This document shows positions 28,059 through 35,990 of a stretch of 64,000 nucleotides of DNA, piece after piece. Numbering within the stretch: the stretch's first letter is position 1; the number at the start of each line of letters is the position of its first letter. This DNA comes from Deltaproteobacteria bacterium (GTDB lineage: Bacteria > Myxococcota_A > Polyangia > DRWM01 > JAAZOP01), in contig JACRCZ010000103.1 of the NCBI GenBank assembly GCA_016218765.1, positions 1 through 64,000 on the forward strand, read 5' to 3'. The notes beneath the pieces were generated by a model. It was given only the letters and a program-made list of their open reading frames with translations, searched no databases and was not told the origin of the DNA. Made by a program: the position numbers and the translations under genes.

Positions 28059-28631
28059 CTACTGGAAGAACGCCTGCTGGAAGCCCTGGTCGGCGAGCAT
28101 GCCGGCGATGGCGGCGTCCGCGATGCGGTAGACGCGGTCCTCCAGCGCCTGGACGTTGTCGGTCAGGAGGCGCGGGAACTCGACACGGTATTCCTGCTGG
28201 TACAGGGTCGCGTCGTACTTGTTGAGCACGATCTGGCAGTGGAAGGCGAAGTCGTCCCAGGAGGTCACGGCGAGCTGCAGCTCGGCGACGCGGGGGTCGA
28301 GGGGCGGCGGCGGATCGAGGATGACCTGCATGCCCAGGGCCGCCATGGCGCGGGCGAACGAGTCGCGGACGAACCCGGCCAGCGTCGGGGCGACCTCGTA
28401 GGTCACCGAGCCGTCGGGACTGTAGTAGTAGTACTCGCGGGTGGTGTTCGGGGAGAGGTTCACGAACGTGGTGAGGAAGATCGGCTGCCCCTGGTAGGCC
28501 CGCAGCTCGACCGGCATCTGCGGGATGTAGCGCTGGGAATCGACGTAGACGTAGGCGCTGCCGCGGTGACAACCGGCGGCGGCGAGCAGCAGCAGCGACG
28601 CGGCCAGGACGATGCGCAGCGAGCGGCTCAT
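28059..28631 (-). CDS. lipoprotein between two radical SAM genes, unknown
   Basis: 190 residues. Signal peptide with lipobox LAAAGC (Cys at about 21). The mature protein has no Asp-retention signal after the Cys (CHRG), so outer-membrane targeting is possible. It is Tyr-rich (YVYVDSQRY, REYYYYSPDGS) and has a C-terminal amphipathic helix. Shape and size recall ABC-transport auxiliary or YajG-like lipoproteins, but no motif proves this. Its ATG overlaps the upstream radical SAM stop (ATGA), implying tight co-expression and a role in the same pathway, perhaps product transport. Confidence 0.72.
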   Translation of the reverse strand: MSRSLRIVLAASLLLLAAAGCHRGSAYVYVDSQRYIPQMPVELRAYQGQPIFLTTFVNLSPNTTREYYYYSPDGSVTYEVAPTLAGFVRDSFARAMAALGMQVILDPPPPLDPRVAELQLAVTSWDDFAFHCQIVLNKYDATLYQQEYRVEFPRLLTDNVQALEDRVYRIADAAIAGMLADQGFQQAFFQ

Positions 28632-29746
28632 GAGCGCTCCTCCTCCCCCACGGCCCGCGGCGGGGCCGGCGGCTGCCGGCACAGGTTCGCGCCCTTCTCG
28701 TACCCCGCCACCCAGACGGCGAGGTACGTGTCGACGTAGTCGAGCCAGGCGCGGAACGTGTCCGGATGCGACGCGTGACGGTGCATGCGCGCCGTGACCA
28801 CGGCGCTGCCCGAGGCGTAGTGGCGGCAATCGGCGCAGTCCGTGTCCGGAACGCAGCACGAGACCTGCCGGTCCCACGTGAGGTCGGTGCGGTACTGGCG
28901 GAACGAGCGGCCGAGGCCGATGAACGTCGACGGGTTGCAGCGGGGGTACGAGCAGCCGAAGAGGTCGTGCAGGCCGAGCGGCTGCGTGTGTGCGACGGCG
29001 CTGTAGGGCGAGAACAGCACGTGGCGCGGATGCCGGTCGAGGAGCTCCAGCATCCGCGCACGGGTCGCCGCCAGCGAGGCCGCGTCGTGGCGCAGCGGCC
29101 CCGCGTAGCCCACCGGGGCCGAGAACATGTTGAACGTCACCTTCGCGTCCGCCGCCGCGAGGGTCGCTACGACGTCGTCCGCCTGGTCGATGTTCTCGCG
29201 GGTGAACGTGTACACGAACACCGCGCGCGGGTCGCCCCGCCAGACCTCGAGCTGCCGGCGCAGCATGCCGGGCATGCCCCGCACCCGGGCGCTCGTCGCG
29301 TCATCGCCCCACACCGAGACGTGCATGCGGTAGCCGATCGACCCCGGGACCGGCAGCACTCCGTTGGTCGCCACGCAGCCCAGGGGGATCGCGTCGTGAC
29401 ACGCCTGCAGCACGTCGGGCACCAGAGCCGGCTCCGCCCCCGCCAGTACCACGTACGTGATCCCCCGCGCCCGCTCCGCATCCAGCAGCTCGCGCCAGGC
29501 CGTCGGATCCGGCGTTTCCCTCGCAAACTGCTTCTCGCCCTCGTAGTAGTAGCAGCCGTCGCAGCGCAGATTGCAGCGGTTCGTGACGTCGTAGGTCGAC
29601 TCGCGAAGATGGAACCAGCGCCGCACCCGCTCGAACCGTTCTCCGACCTCGGGCAGCGCCAGGATTTCGCGGAAACGCCACGCCGCCCTCTCCACGGCGG
29701 GTCGCTCGACGACGGGAGTGGTCCACCGTTCCTGCATCAGATCCAT
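28628..29746 (-). CDS. radical SAM protein in the lipid operon (rSAM-1)
   Basis: 372 residues. Cluster cysteines C58, C62 and C65 in YDVTNRCNLRCDGCYYYEG. The usual GGEP is altered to GAEP (103-106). Further Cys near 280-316 (FGCSYPRCNP, CCVPDTDCADC) could bind an extra cluster. It is a paralogue of rSAM-2, with an extra N-terminal helix. Start ATG 29746 (a second ATG at 29737 is possible), 8 bp after the ACP 2 gene. Its position between an ACP and ketosynthases suggests action on an ACP-bound or lipid substrate, which is inference. Confidence 0.82.
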   Translation of the reverse strand: MDLMQERWTTPVVERPAVERAAWRFREILALPEVGERFERVRRWFHLRESTYDVTNRCNLRCDGCYYYEGEKQFARETPDPTAWRELLDAERARGITYVVLAGAEPALVPDVLQACHDAIPLGCVATNGVLPVPGSIGYRMHVSVWGDDATSARVRGMPGMLRRQLEVWRGDPRAVFVYTFTRENIDQADDVVATLAAADAKVTFNMFSAPVGYAGPLRHDAASLAATRARMLELLDRHPRHVLFSPYSAVAHTQPLGLHDLFGCSYPRCNPSTFIGLGRSFRQYRTDLTWDRQVSCCVPDTDCADCRHYASGSAVVTARMHRHASHPDTFRAWLDYVDTYLAVWVAGYEKGANLCRQPPAPPRAVGEEERS

Positions 29747-29754
29747 CCGACGGC

Positions 29755-30057
29755 TCAGGCGCCGGCGATCTTCGACCGGATGTACTCCCGGATCGCGCGG
29801 ACGCTTTTCAGCCGCGGATAGTCGTCCTCGTCGATCGCGACCCGGAACACGTCCTGCAGGACCAGCGCGACGGTCGTCAGGTCCATGCTGTCGATTCCCA
29901 GCTCGTCCACCAGGTCCAGTCCCACGTCGAACGTGTCCGCCGTCACGTCCTCGAGCTTCAATTCGGAAATGAGGATTTCCGCGATCCGCAGCTCCAGGCC
30001 CCGATCGTCCAAGGTCCGGAGGTCCATCGCTCCCGCGTTGCTCGCCACCTCGACCAC
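29755..30057 (-). CDS. acyl carrier protein 2
   Basis: 100 residues from GTG 30057, which has GAGGAG a few bases upstream; ATG 30027 would give 90 residues and also has a GGAG, so the start is not certain. The attachment Ser is in ELGIDSMDLTTVALVLQD. It differs from ACP 1 in length and in the helix after the Ser (LTTVALVLQDVF), so it may serve a different partner set. It heads the operon with both radical SAM paralogues and two ketosynthases. Confidence 0.9.
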   Translation of the reverse strand: MVEVASNAGAMDLRTLDDRGLELRIAEILISELKLEDVTADTFDVGLDLVDELGIDSMDLTTVALVLQDVFRVAIDEDDYPRLKSVRAIREYIRSKIAGA

Positions 30058-30105
30058 TCCTCTTCGCCCGTAACCTCGCGTGAGGAAGGAGAAAACGGGC
30101 TAGTG

Positions 30106-30135
30106 TGGATAGCACGCGCGCGTCCGGGGCGTCAA
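30106..30135 (-). promoter_or_regulatory. probable promoter of the ACP 2-radical SAM-KS operon
   Basis: On the minus strand TTGACG (30135-30130), an 18-bp spacer, then TATCCA (30111-30106), 48 bp before the GTG at 30057. Same design as the promoter at 18556. Confidence 0.55.
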
Positions 30136-30149
30136 GGTCAATCGGGTCG

Positions 30150-30232
30150 AAGTGCGGGAAGTTCGGGAAGTGCGGGAAGTGCGGGAAGGGCGGTGAGGGC
30201 GGGAAGTGCGGGGAGGGCGGGGAGTGCGGGTC
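30150..30232. repeat. AAGTGCGGG tandem repeat
   Basis: Imperfect 9-bp units (AAGTGCGGG, AAGTTCGGG, later degenerate) fill the gap between the ACP 2 promoter and the end of the acyltransferase gene. Confidence 0.8.
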
Positions 30233-30974
30233 AGGGCGAGGGGAGGTAGCGGCGGCGCACGTCCTCCACCCACGGGCCCAGCGGCTCGTCCGGCCCGGGA
30301 AGCTCGACCCGCCCCAGGCGCTCGACGGACAGCACGTTCGGCACGCAGGTGTGGAAGAGGAACCGTCCGGGCTCGAACAGGCGGTCGGTGCCGTCCACCC
30401 GCAGCAGCTCGATCGGGGCGCCGAAGCGCCGGGCCAGTCGGAACGCACCCGCCCGGAACGGCCCGACGTCCGCGCCGCGCGCCCGGCGCCCTTCCGGGAA
30501 GACGAACACGTTGCCGCCCGACTCCAGATGCCGCCGCAGCCGGTCCATCCGGCGCAGGAGACGCCGGTCGACCTCGCCCCCGGCCGGCAGGTAGCCGGCC
30601 GCCGCCAGTGCCCAGCCGAACACCGGCACCCGGAAGAAGACCGGCTTGACGAACGTCGTGTGGCGGGGCAACAGGGTCACGAGCAGCAGGGGATCCAGGT
30701 ACGAGCGGTGGTTGCAGACGACGATCGAGCCGCGGATGCCGCGAATTGTCGGATCGACCCGCCGCCGCAGGCCGGGCGCCAGCATCAGCGCCAGGGCGAA
30801 GAACCCGCGCAGGTACCAATGGTGCACCCGCTGGATCGCCGCGCGCGGCCGTCCGGAGACCAGCGCGACGAGATACGCGGGCGGAAGGAGGACGATTCCG
30901 CCGAGGAAGTAGATCCAGACCGCGAGGGTGACGAACGCATCGACCGGCCGGCGAAGCGGCAGCGGCGGCGCCAT
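30231..30974 (-). CDS. PlsC-like lysophospholipid acyltransferase
   Basis: 247 residues. Motif I NHRSYLDP (His 89, Asp 94) and motif III FPEGRRAR identify a 1-acylglycerol-phosphate acyltransferase-type enzyme. Hydrophobic segments at about 12-38 and 58-68 anchor it at the membrane. In aryl-polyene clusters such enzymes are proposed to attach the polyene acid to a glycerolipid or lipid head group. It is 4 bp behind the ketosynthase gene at 30979-32217 and surely shares its transcript. Confidence 0.88.
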   Translation of the reverse strand: MAPPLPLRRPVDAFVTLAVWIYFLGGIVLLPPAYLVALVSGRPRAAIQRVHHWYLRGFFALALMLAPGLRRRVDPTIRGIRGSIVVCNHRSYLDPLLLVTLLPRHTTFVKPVFFRVPVFGWALAAAGYLPAGGEVDRRLLRRMDRLRRHLESGGNVFVFPEGRRARGADVGPFRAGAFRLARRFGAPIELLRVDGTDRLFEPGRFLFHTCVPNVLSVERLGRVELPGPDEPLGPWVEDVRRRYLPSP

Positions 30975-30978
30975 CCGC

Positions 30979-32217
30979 CTATCCGTCGAAGCGCCGGAGG
31001 AACAGGCAGGTGTTGACGCCCCCGAACGCGAAGTTTTCCACGGCGGCGACCCGGATGCGCTCCTCGCGCGGCTGCATCGTGTGCCGCACGATCGCGCACC
31101 GCGGGTCGACCTCCTCCAGGTTCAAGGTCGGTGCGACGAGGCCGTGCTTCATCTGCAGCAACGTGAGGATCGTCTCGATCGCGCCGCAGGCCCCCATGGT
31201 GTGCCCCATGTGGCCCTTGAACCCCGTGACCCACGGCCGCTCGCCGCAGATGTTGCGAATCGCCTGGGCCTCGATGACGTCGCCCATGCGCGTCCCCGTG
31301 GCGTGCGCGCTCACGAAGTCGACGTCGTCCGGGGCGAGCTTCGCGTTCTCCAGGCCCATCCGGAGCGTCTGCTCGACGCCCGCGAGGTTGGGCAGGATCA
31401 TGTCCCCGCCGTTGTTGCCGCAGCCGAAGCCGAGCACCTCGCCCAGGATCGGGGCCCCGCGCCGCCGCGCTCCGTCCAGGTCCTCCAGCAGCACCGCTCC
31501 CGCTCCCTCGCCGACGACCATCCCGTCCCGCCGCGCGTCGAACGGCCGCGGCGTCCGGGACGGCGCGTCGTTGAACGTCGTCGACGTCGCCAGCAGGTGG
31601 TCGAAGACCGCCACGGTCACGGTATCGTACTCGTCCGCGCCGCCGCAGAGCATCGCGTCCTGCAGCCCGTAGCGGATCGCCTCGTAGCCGAAGCCGATCG
31701 ATTGCGCGCTCGTCGTGCAGGCCGTGTTCGACGAGATCACCCGCCCGGTGATGTGGAACAGGCGGGTGATGTTCACCGCCGTCGTGTGGACCATGGCCTT
31801 GAGGTAGTCCGAGGCCCCGATGGCGTGGAACCGGGACTCCGAGTGGCTGAAGAAGCTCTCGTAGAGCGAGCGTTGGACGCTCAAGCTGCCGTGCAGCGAG
31901 CCGAACGCCACGCCCATCCGGCCCGACGAGAGGAACGCGTCCGGCAGACCGGCCTGGTACAGCACCTCCCCGGCCGCGCGGCAGGCGAGCATCCCGACGG
32001 GGCCCATCGTCTTGCGCCACTTGCGATCGAAGTGGAACTCCAGAGGCGGATCGATGGTCCCGAAGACCTGGCTCCGGAGGTACGTGCCGAGCATCGGATC
32101 GGGGCGCAGGGGCCGCACGCCGGAGACGCCGCGCACCAGGTTGTCCCAGATCTGCGGCAGGGTGACGCCGATCGGGGTCAGCGCCGACGCGGCCGTGATG
32201 ACGACTCGACGTTCCAT
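30979..32217 (-). CDS. beta-ketoacyl-ACP synthase (KS), ApeO-like position
   Basis: 412 residues. Triad: Cys in SSNTACTTSAQSIGFG, His in VSAHATGTRMGD and His in FKGHMGHTMGACGA, with NFAFGGVNTC at the end. It differs from the pair at 24475-27014 (for example HGSLSVQRSLYESFF in the N-terminal half), so it belongs to another KS branch. It is followed by a lysophospholipid acyltransferase. The promoter at 32261-32290 drives both. Confidence 0.92.
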   Translation of the reverse strand: MERRVVITAASALTPIGVTLPQIWDNLVRGVSGVRPLRPDPMLGTYLRSQVFGTIDPPLEFHFDRKWRKTMGPVGMLACRAAGEVLYQAGLPDAFLSSGRMGVAFGSLHGSLSVQRSLYESFFSHSESRFHAIGASDYLKAMVHTTAVNITRLFHITGRVISSNTACTTSAQSIGFGYEAIRYGLQDAMLCGGADEYDTVTVAVFDHLLATSTTFNDAPSRTPRPFDARRDGMVVGEGAGAVLLEDLDGARRRGAPILGEVLGFGCGNNGGDMILPNLAGVEQTLRMGLENAKLAPDDVDFVSAHATGTRMGDVIEAQAIRNICGERPWVTGFKGHMGHTMGACGAIETILTLLQMKHGLVAPTLNLEEVDPRCAIVRHTMQPREERIRVAAVENFAFGGVNTCLFLRRFDG

Positions 32218-32260
32218 CGCTCCCGGGCCGCACGGCGACTCGGCGCCGCGCGGCCCGGGT

Positions 32261-32290
32261 TTCCTACCGTGTGCGAGGCCGGGAGGTCAA
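32261..32290 (-). promoter_or_regulatory. probable promoter of the KS-acyltransferase pair
   Basis: Minus strand: TTGACC (32290-32285), 18-bp spacer, TAGGAA (32266-32261), 44 bp before the ATG at 32217. The -35 overlaps the stop codon of the upstream MYXO-CTERM-like gene. Confidence 0.5.
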
Positions 32291-33615
32291 GAACGGCGGC
32301 GCCGCACCACGAAGGCGGCGGCGAGCAGGGCGGCCGTCCACAGGGACCGGCCGCGGCCGGCCGCGGAGCCGCCGCATCCCGCGTCCCCGCCGGACACGGG
32401 ATGCGCGGCGTCGCCGCCTTCCGCCGCGGCGTCGAGGCGCGGCACGTCGGAGCGCGGTGTGTCGGGTGCGTCGGCTGCGCCGTCCCCGGGGACCCCGTCC
32501 GTGGCGGCGTCCGCGCCGTCGGGCGGCCCGGCGTCCGGGGTGCCGCCGTCGCCGCTGCAGTCCTCGTCCGTCGCGCCGTCGCAATCGTTGTCCAGGCCAT
32601 CACAGGCCTCGGCCGGCTCCGGCCCGCACCCGCCGCAGCGGTTGGTCACGCCCTCGTCGGTTCCCCCTTCGCAGTCGTCGTCGCGGCCGTTGCAGACCTC
32701 GGCGGCCCCCGGGTGCACGTCGGCGTTGCCGTCGTCGCAGTCCGTCCCGGCCGCGTATCCGTCGCCGTCCCCGTCCGCGGGCGCCACGTCGTCCACGACG
32801 ATCTCGACCCACACGCGATCGCCGAAACGGTGCGTCCCGAAGCGGTCCATCCGCCAGTAGCCGCGGTAGGTGCCGGGCGAGGACGGGGCCGTCATCGGCA
32901 CGTCCCAGTCCCGGGTCGAGCCGGGGGCGACGCTCGCTCCGTCGGGCAGGAGCGTCTGCTCCGCGGCGCCGAACCGCTCGTCGCCGTCGAACGCCCACAG
33001 GTAGTTGTCGCCGCGGGTCCAGGTCGTGTCTCCCGCGTTGCGCATCGTCCAGCGCTTGACGAACGCCTCGCCGGGACGGAAGTGCGTGCCGTCGGGGATC
33101 GTTTCCGAGACGAAATCGGCGTCGTCGTTGGTCGGGGGCGGGGGCGGTCCGGAAGGGTTGTAGATGAAGCCTCCGGTGGCGAAGCCCGCGGAGCGGGTGC
33201 GGCTGTGCGTGCCGCACGGGCCGCCCCAGAACTGCTCCGTCGAGTCGAAGCTGCCGTCCGCGTGGGCGGTGACGACCCAGCCGACGTGGCCCCAGGTGCT
33301 GCACGTGCCGCTGGGCTCGCAGACGAAGATGCTGCCGTCCGCCGGCGTGCTGCCCGTCGGGTAGCCGCGGCCGGCGGCGTTGTCGTTCCACGTGTTCGCG
33401 TCGGTGCACCACTCGAGCGCCCGGCCCCAATGGCAGCAGGCCGAGTGCCAGGCGTGCCAGACGCAGTTGCCGCAGGTCCCGTCGCACAGGCAGTAGTTGT
33501 CGCGCCCGCAGGTGCAGGTGTCGTACTCGCCCCCGCACTCGTAGGCGGCGGCCGCGGGCTTCGCCTGGGCGAGAATTGCGAGCGCCAGTCCCGCGGCCAG
33601 GGAGGCGCGCGTCAT
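32287..33615 (-). CDS. secreted CHAP-domain protein with MopE motifs and MYXO-CTERM-like tail
   Basis: 442 residues. Signal peptide; a Cys-rich CHAP-like (NlpC/P60-related amidase) region at about 25-150 with the candidate Cys in GNCVWHAW and His in GHVGWVV; an NBR1-type Ig-like domain at about 165-275 (FRPGEAFVKRWTMRNAGDTTW); then MopE-type motifs NGRDDDCEGGTDEG and DGLDNDCDGATDED. The C-terminus has GCGGS, a hydrophobic span and RRRR, the layout of the MYXO-CTERM sorting signal of myxobacteria. Likely role: surface-anchored peptidoglycan hydrolase. ATG 33615 overlaps the stop of the upstream gene. Confidence 0.85.
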   Translation of the reverse strand: MTRASLAAGLALAILAQAKPAAAAYECGGEYDTCTCGRDNYCLCDGTCGNCVWHAWHSACCHWGRALEWCTDANTWNDNAAGRGYPTGSTPADGSIFVCEPSGTCSTWGHVGWVVTAHADGSFDSTEQFWGGPCGTHSRTRSAGFATGGFIYNPSGPPPPPTNDDADFVSETIPDGTHFRPGEAFVKRWTMRNAGDTTWTRGDNYLWAFDGDERFGAAEQTLLPDGASVAPGSTRDWDVPMTAPSSPGTYRGYWRMDRFGTHRFGDRVWVEIVVDDVAPADGDGDGYAAGTDCDDGNADVHPGAAEVCNGRDDDCEGGTDEGVTNRCGGCGPEPAEACDGLDNDCDGATDEDCSGDGGTPDAGPPDGADAATDGVPGDGAADAPDTPRSDVPRLDAAAEGGDAAHPVSGGDAGCGGSAAGRGRSLWTAALLAAAFVVRRRRS

Positions 33616-34580
33616 GGTGCACCTCGCGCCGGCGCCAGCCGCCCGAGCCGGATTTCGCCCGACGCCCAGTCGGCGAAGGCCAGCCGCCGTCCGTCCGGCG
33701 CCACCGCCGGCTGCATCTCCACGGCCTCCGGCGTCGCCGTCAGGTCGGTGGAGGAAGCGTCGCGCAGGTCGAGCAGCCGCAGCTCGGACGCGGCCACCCG
33801 CGGCGCGCCGTCCGGACCCGCTCCCGCCCGCGGAACCGCGTAGACGAGGCTTTCGCCGTCCGGCAGCCACGCCGCGTGCGCGCCGGGACCGGCGAAGATC
33901 TCCCGGCCGTCGAGGCCCGAGACGTGGAGCGTCGGGTCGAGCAACGGGCCGGTCCACCACGCGACCCGCGACCCGTCGGGGCTCGCCCGCGGCCCCGCCG
34001 CGTCCTCGCCCGCGAGCACCCGGTGGTCCTCGCCCTCCCACGCCTCGAGGCGTCCCCGATACTCCTCGTACGTCACCCGCCGCCCTTCGGCTTCGAACAG
34101 GACTTCCGCGTCGGCGGGCACGTCGCCCGCGGGAATCGTCGCCGGAACGAACGCCGGGCGGGCGGTGACCCGGTCGATCCCGCCCGCCAGGTCGTGGACG
34201 AGCCACCCGCTCGTCGTGTCGCCCGCGGGGCAGGCGACGGTGGCCCCGTCGTGCGACCAGAACGCGGGACCTCGGCAGTCGGGGTCGGCGAGACGGGTCG
34301 TGCCGCTCGCCGGGTCCACGATCCACAGGCCGACGCCGCCCCGGCCGGACGCCAGCAGTCGCCGCCCGTCGGGCGACCAGCGAGGCGTGACGAGGAACCG
34401 GTCCGCGCCGCCGGCGAGGCGAAGCACGTCGGCGAGGATCGGGGTCGCCGTGGCGACCGCCGGCGATGTGTTCGTCGATGCGGCACCGGTCGTGCCGGGC
34501 GGCTCGCCGGGGCGGGACGTGCCGGCGTCGCAGGACGCCGTCGCGACCGCGACCCAGAGGCCGATCCATCCTGAGCGCAT
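33612..34580 (-). CDS. PD40/TolB-like beta-propeller lipoprotein
   Basis: 322 residues from ATG 34580, fixed by AAGGAGG ahead of it. Signal peptide and lipobox VATASC (Cys 17). The mature protein has several PD40/WD40-like blades of the TolB type: TPRWSPDGRRLLASG, PAFWSHDGATVACP, PRASPDGSRVAWW, AAWLPDGESLVY and PAVAPDGRRLAFADW. Such propellers are periplasmic or surface interaction modules. It is translationally coupled (ATGA) to the CHAP-domain protein, so the two probably act together at the cell envelope. Confidence 0.82.
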   Translation of the reverse strand: MRSGWIGLWVAVATASCDAGTSRPGEPPGTTGAASTNTSPAVATATPILADVLRLAGGADRFLVTPRWSPDGRRLLASGRGGVGLWIVDPASGTTRLADPDCRGPAFWSHDGATVACPAGDTTSGWLVHDLAGGIDRVTARPAFVPATIPAGDVPADAEVLFEAEGRRVTYEEYRGRLEAWEGEDHRVLAGEDAAGPRASPDGSRVAWWTGPLLDPTLHVSGLDGREIFAGPGAHAAWLPDGESLVYAVPRAGAGPDGAPRVAASELRLLDLRDASSTDLTATPEAVEMQPAVAPDGRRLAFADWASGEIRLGRLAPARGAP

Positions 34581-34681
34581 CCGGTCCCTCCTTTCCCGAA
34601 GCGGTCGGTCGAATCCGACGAGCATCATGATACTCGCCGGCACCGTCCGCCGCCATCCCGTGCCCGGGGTGCCGGGTCGGA

Positions 34682-34710
34682 TTGCGTCGCCTGCCTCCCG
34701 ATGCTACCGT
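34682..34710 (+). promoter_or_regulatory. possible promoter for a near-leaderless message
   Basis: TTGCGT (34682-34687), 17-bp spacer, TACCGT (34705-34710), only 8 bp from the GTG at 34718. 'CCGATGCTA' is also present before the gene at 1644 at nearly the same distance from its GTG. Confidence 0.35.
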
Positions 34711-34717
34711 TTCCTCC

Positions 34718-35314
34718 GTGCGCCATCCGAAGGCCGTGCTCGCTTTCGCCCTTCTTGCGCTCGCCGCGGGCGCCGCGGCGCTCGGCTGCGGCGCGGCGGG
34801 CCTCGGTCTGGGCTCGCTCGGCCTCGCCTTGGCCGGCTTCGTCGCGTGGGCGCTGGTCGCCGGGGGCGCGTCCTCCGGCTGCTACGCCAGCCACCCCGAC
34901 GACGACGCCGACGGCGCGGTCGAGGCGACGGTGTGTCTGGCGCCGCACGCCGACGTTCCCGATTCCGGCCCGTGCCTGGGGGCGCCGATCGATGACGGCG
35001 GCGCGACCGACCTCGGGCCATGCCTCCGGTACGACCCCGACGAGGGCGGCACGCCCGACCTCGTGCCGTGCCTTTCGGCGCCTCTCGAGGAGGCCGGGGA
35101 CGGGGCGGGCGAGCTGCCGATCTGTCCCCCGGACCTCTGCGACGTCTGCCTGAACGCGCCGATCGATTGGTGCATCCTCGACTGTCCACCGCCTGGCGCC
35201 GACGTGGCGGCGGCGTCCGGTCCGGCGCCGGAGGCGCAACGACGGCTCGCGGCCGCCGGTGTTCTCACCGCGGGACAGCTCGCGCGCCTGCGCCGGCTCG
35301 CGGGTCGCGGCTAG
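34718..35314 (+). CDS. Cys-Leu repeat protein A (candidate modified-peptide precursor)
   Basis: 198 residues from GTG 34718. A basic start and hydrophobic region lead to a Gly-rich membrane-like segment (GCGAAGLGLGSLGLALAG, residues 24-40). The core (about 70-160) has nine Cys at 73, 86, 102, 118, 136, 141, 144, 152 and 156. Five are followed by Leu, mostly as PCL, and spaced by acidic, Pro/Gly-rich stretches. The C-terminal helix RRLAAAGVLTAGQLARLRRL (175-194) is nearly the same in protein B. Conserved ends around a variable Cys-rich core, next to two radical SAM genes, suggest a RiPP-like precursor. No known family recognised; no ribosome binding site seen. Confidence 0.72.
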   Translation: MRHPKAVLAFALLALAAGAAALGCGAAGLGLGSLGLALAGFVAWALVAGGASSGCYASHPDDDADGAVEATVCLAPHADVPDSGPCLGAPIDDGGATDLGPCLRYDPDEGGTPDLVPCLSAPLEEAGDGAGELPICPPDLCDVCLNAPIDWCILDCPPPGADVAAASGPAPEAQRRLAAAGVLTAGQLARLRRLAGRG

Positions 35315-35332
35315 GGACGCGAAGGAGGGGTC

Positions 35333-35971
35333 ATGCGCAGCACCTGGACACGATTTGCCTGGCCTGCCGCCGCCGTCCTGGGATTTGCCGCGGGCGGCAC
35401 CGCGCTCGGCTGCGGCGCCGCGGGGCTCGGCCTGGGCTCGCTCGGCCTGGGCGTCGCGGCCCTTGCCGGCTACCTGTTGTTTGCGGCCGGGGCATCCTCC
35501 GGGTGCTCCTCGCGCGGCCCGGTCGGCGCCTGCCTGAGCATCGCGCCGGCGCGCGACGCCGGCACGGGGGTCGAGGCCGCCGAGCCGCCGCCGCAACCGT
35601 GCCTTTCGCCCGCCCTGCCGCCGCCGGGCCCGTGCCTCCAGCCGCCCTACGTCGGTCCGTGCCTGGAATACGACGACCAGTCCGGGGGCTCCGGCACGGG
35701 CGATTCCGCCGAGCCGTGCCTTCGCGTCGCGCCGCATCCCTGCCTCTCGCGTCCGGCCCCGCCCGAGGACGCCGGCGCCGGGCCCGACGCGGGGGTGGAG
35801 CCCTGTCTGGAGGCCCCGGACCACGTGTGCCTGAGCATCGCTCCTCCGGGGCGCTCCTCCGCCGCACCCGCACGCGGCGACCGGGACTCGGCGGAGCGCC
35901 TCGCCGCCGCGGGCGTGCTGACCGCCGAGCAGCTTCGCCGGCTGGCACGGCTGCGCGGCGAGGTCGGATGA
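35333..35971 (+). CDS. Cys-Leu repeat protein B (paralogue of A)
   Basis: 212 residues, ATG 35333 with GGAGGGG just upstream. Same plan as protein A: Gly-rich segment GCGAAGLGLGSLGLGVAA, then GASSGC, then a core whose eight Cys (67, 90, 101, 110, 129, 137, 158, 166) are every one followed by Leu, six of them as PCL. It ends with ERLAAAGVLTAEQLRRLARL. The DNA for the membrane segment is close to identical in both genes, while the cores are not alignable beyond the CL motif, as expected if the core diverges under different constraints. It is 18 bp after gene A and 19 bp before the radical SAM gene. Could also be a structural surface protein. Confidence 0.75.
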   Translation: MRSTWTRFAWPAAAVLGFAAGGTALGCGAAGLGLGSLGLGVAALAGYLLFAAGASSGCSSRGPVGACLSIAPARDAGTGVEAAEPPPQPCLSPALPPPGPCLQPPYVGPCLEYDDQSGGSGTGDSAEPCLRVAPHPCLSRPAPPEDAGAGPDAGVEPCLEAPDHVCLSIAPPGRSSAAPARGDRDSAERLAAAGVLTAEQLRRLARLRGEVG

Positions 35972-35990
35972 CGCCGCTCGCGCCCCGGGG

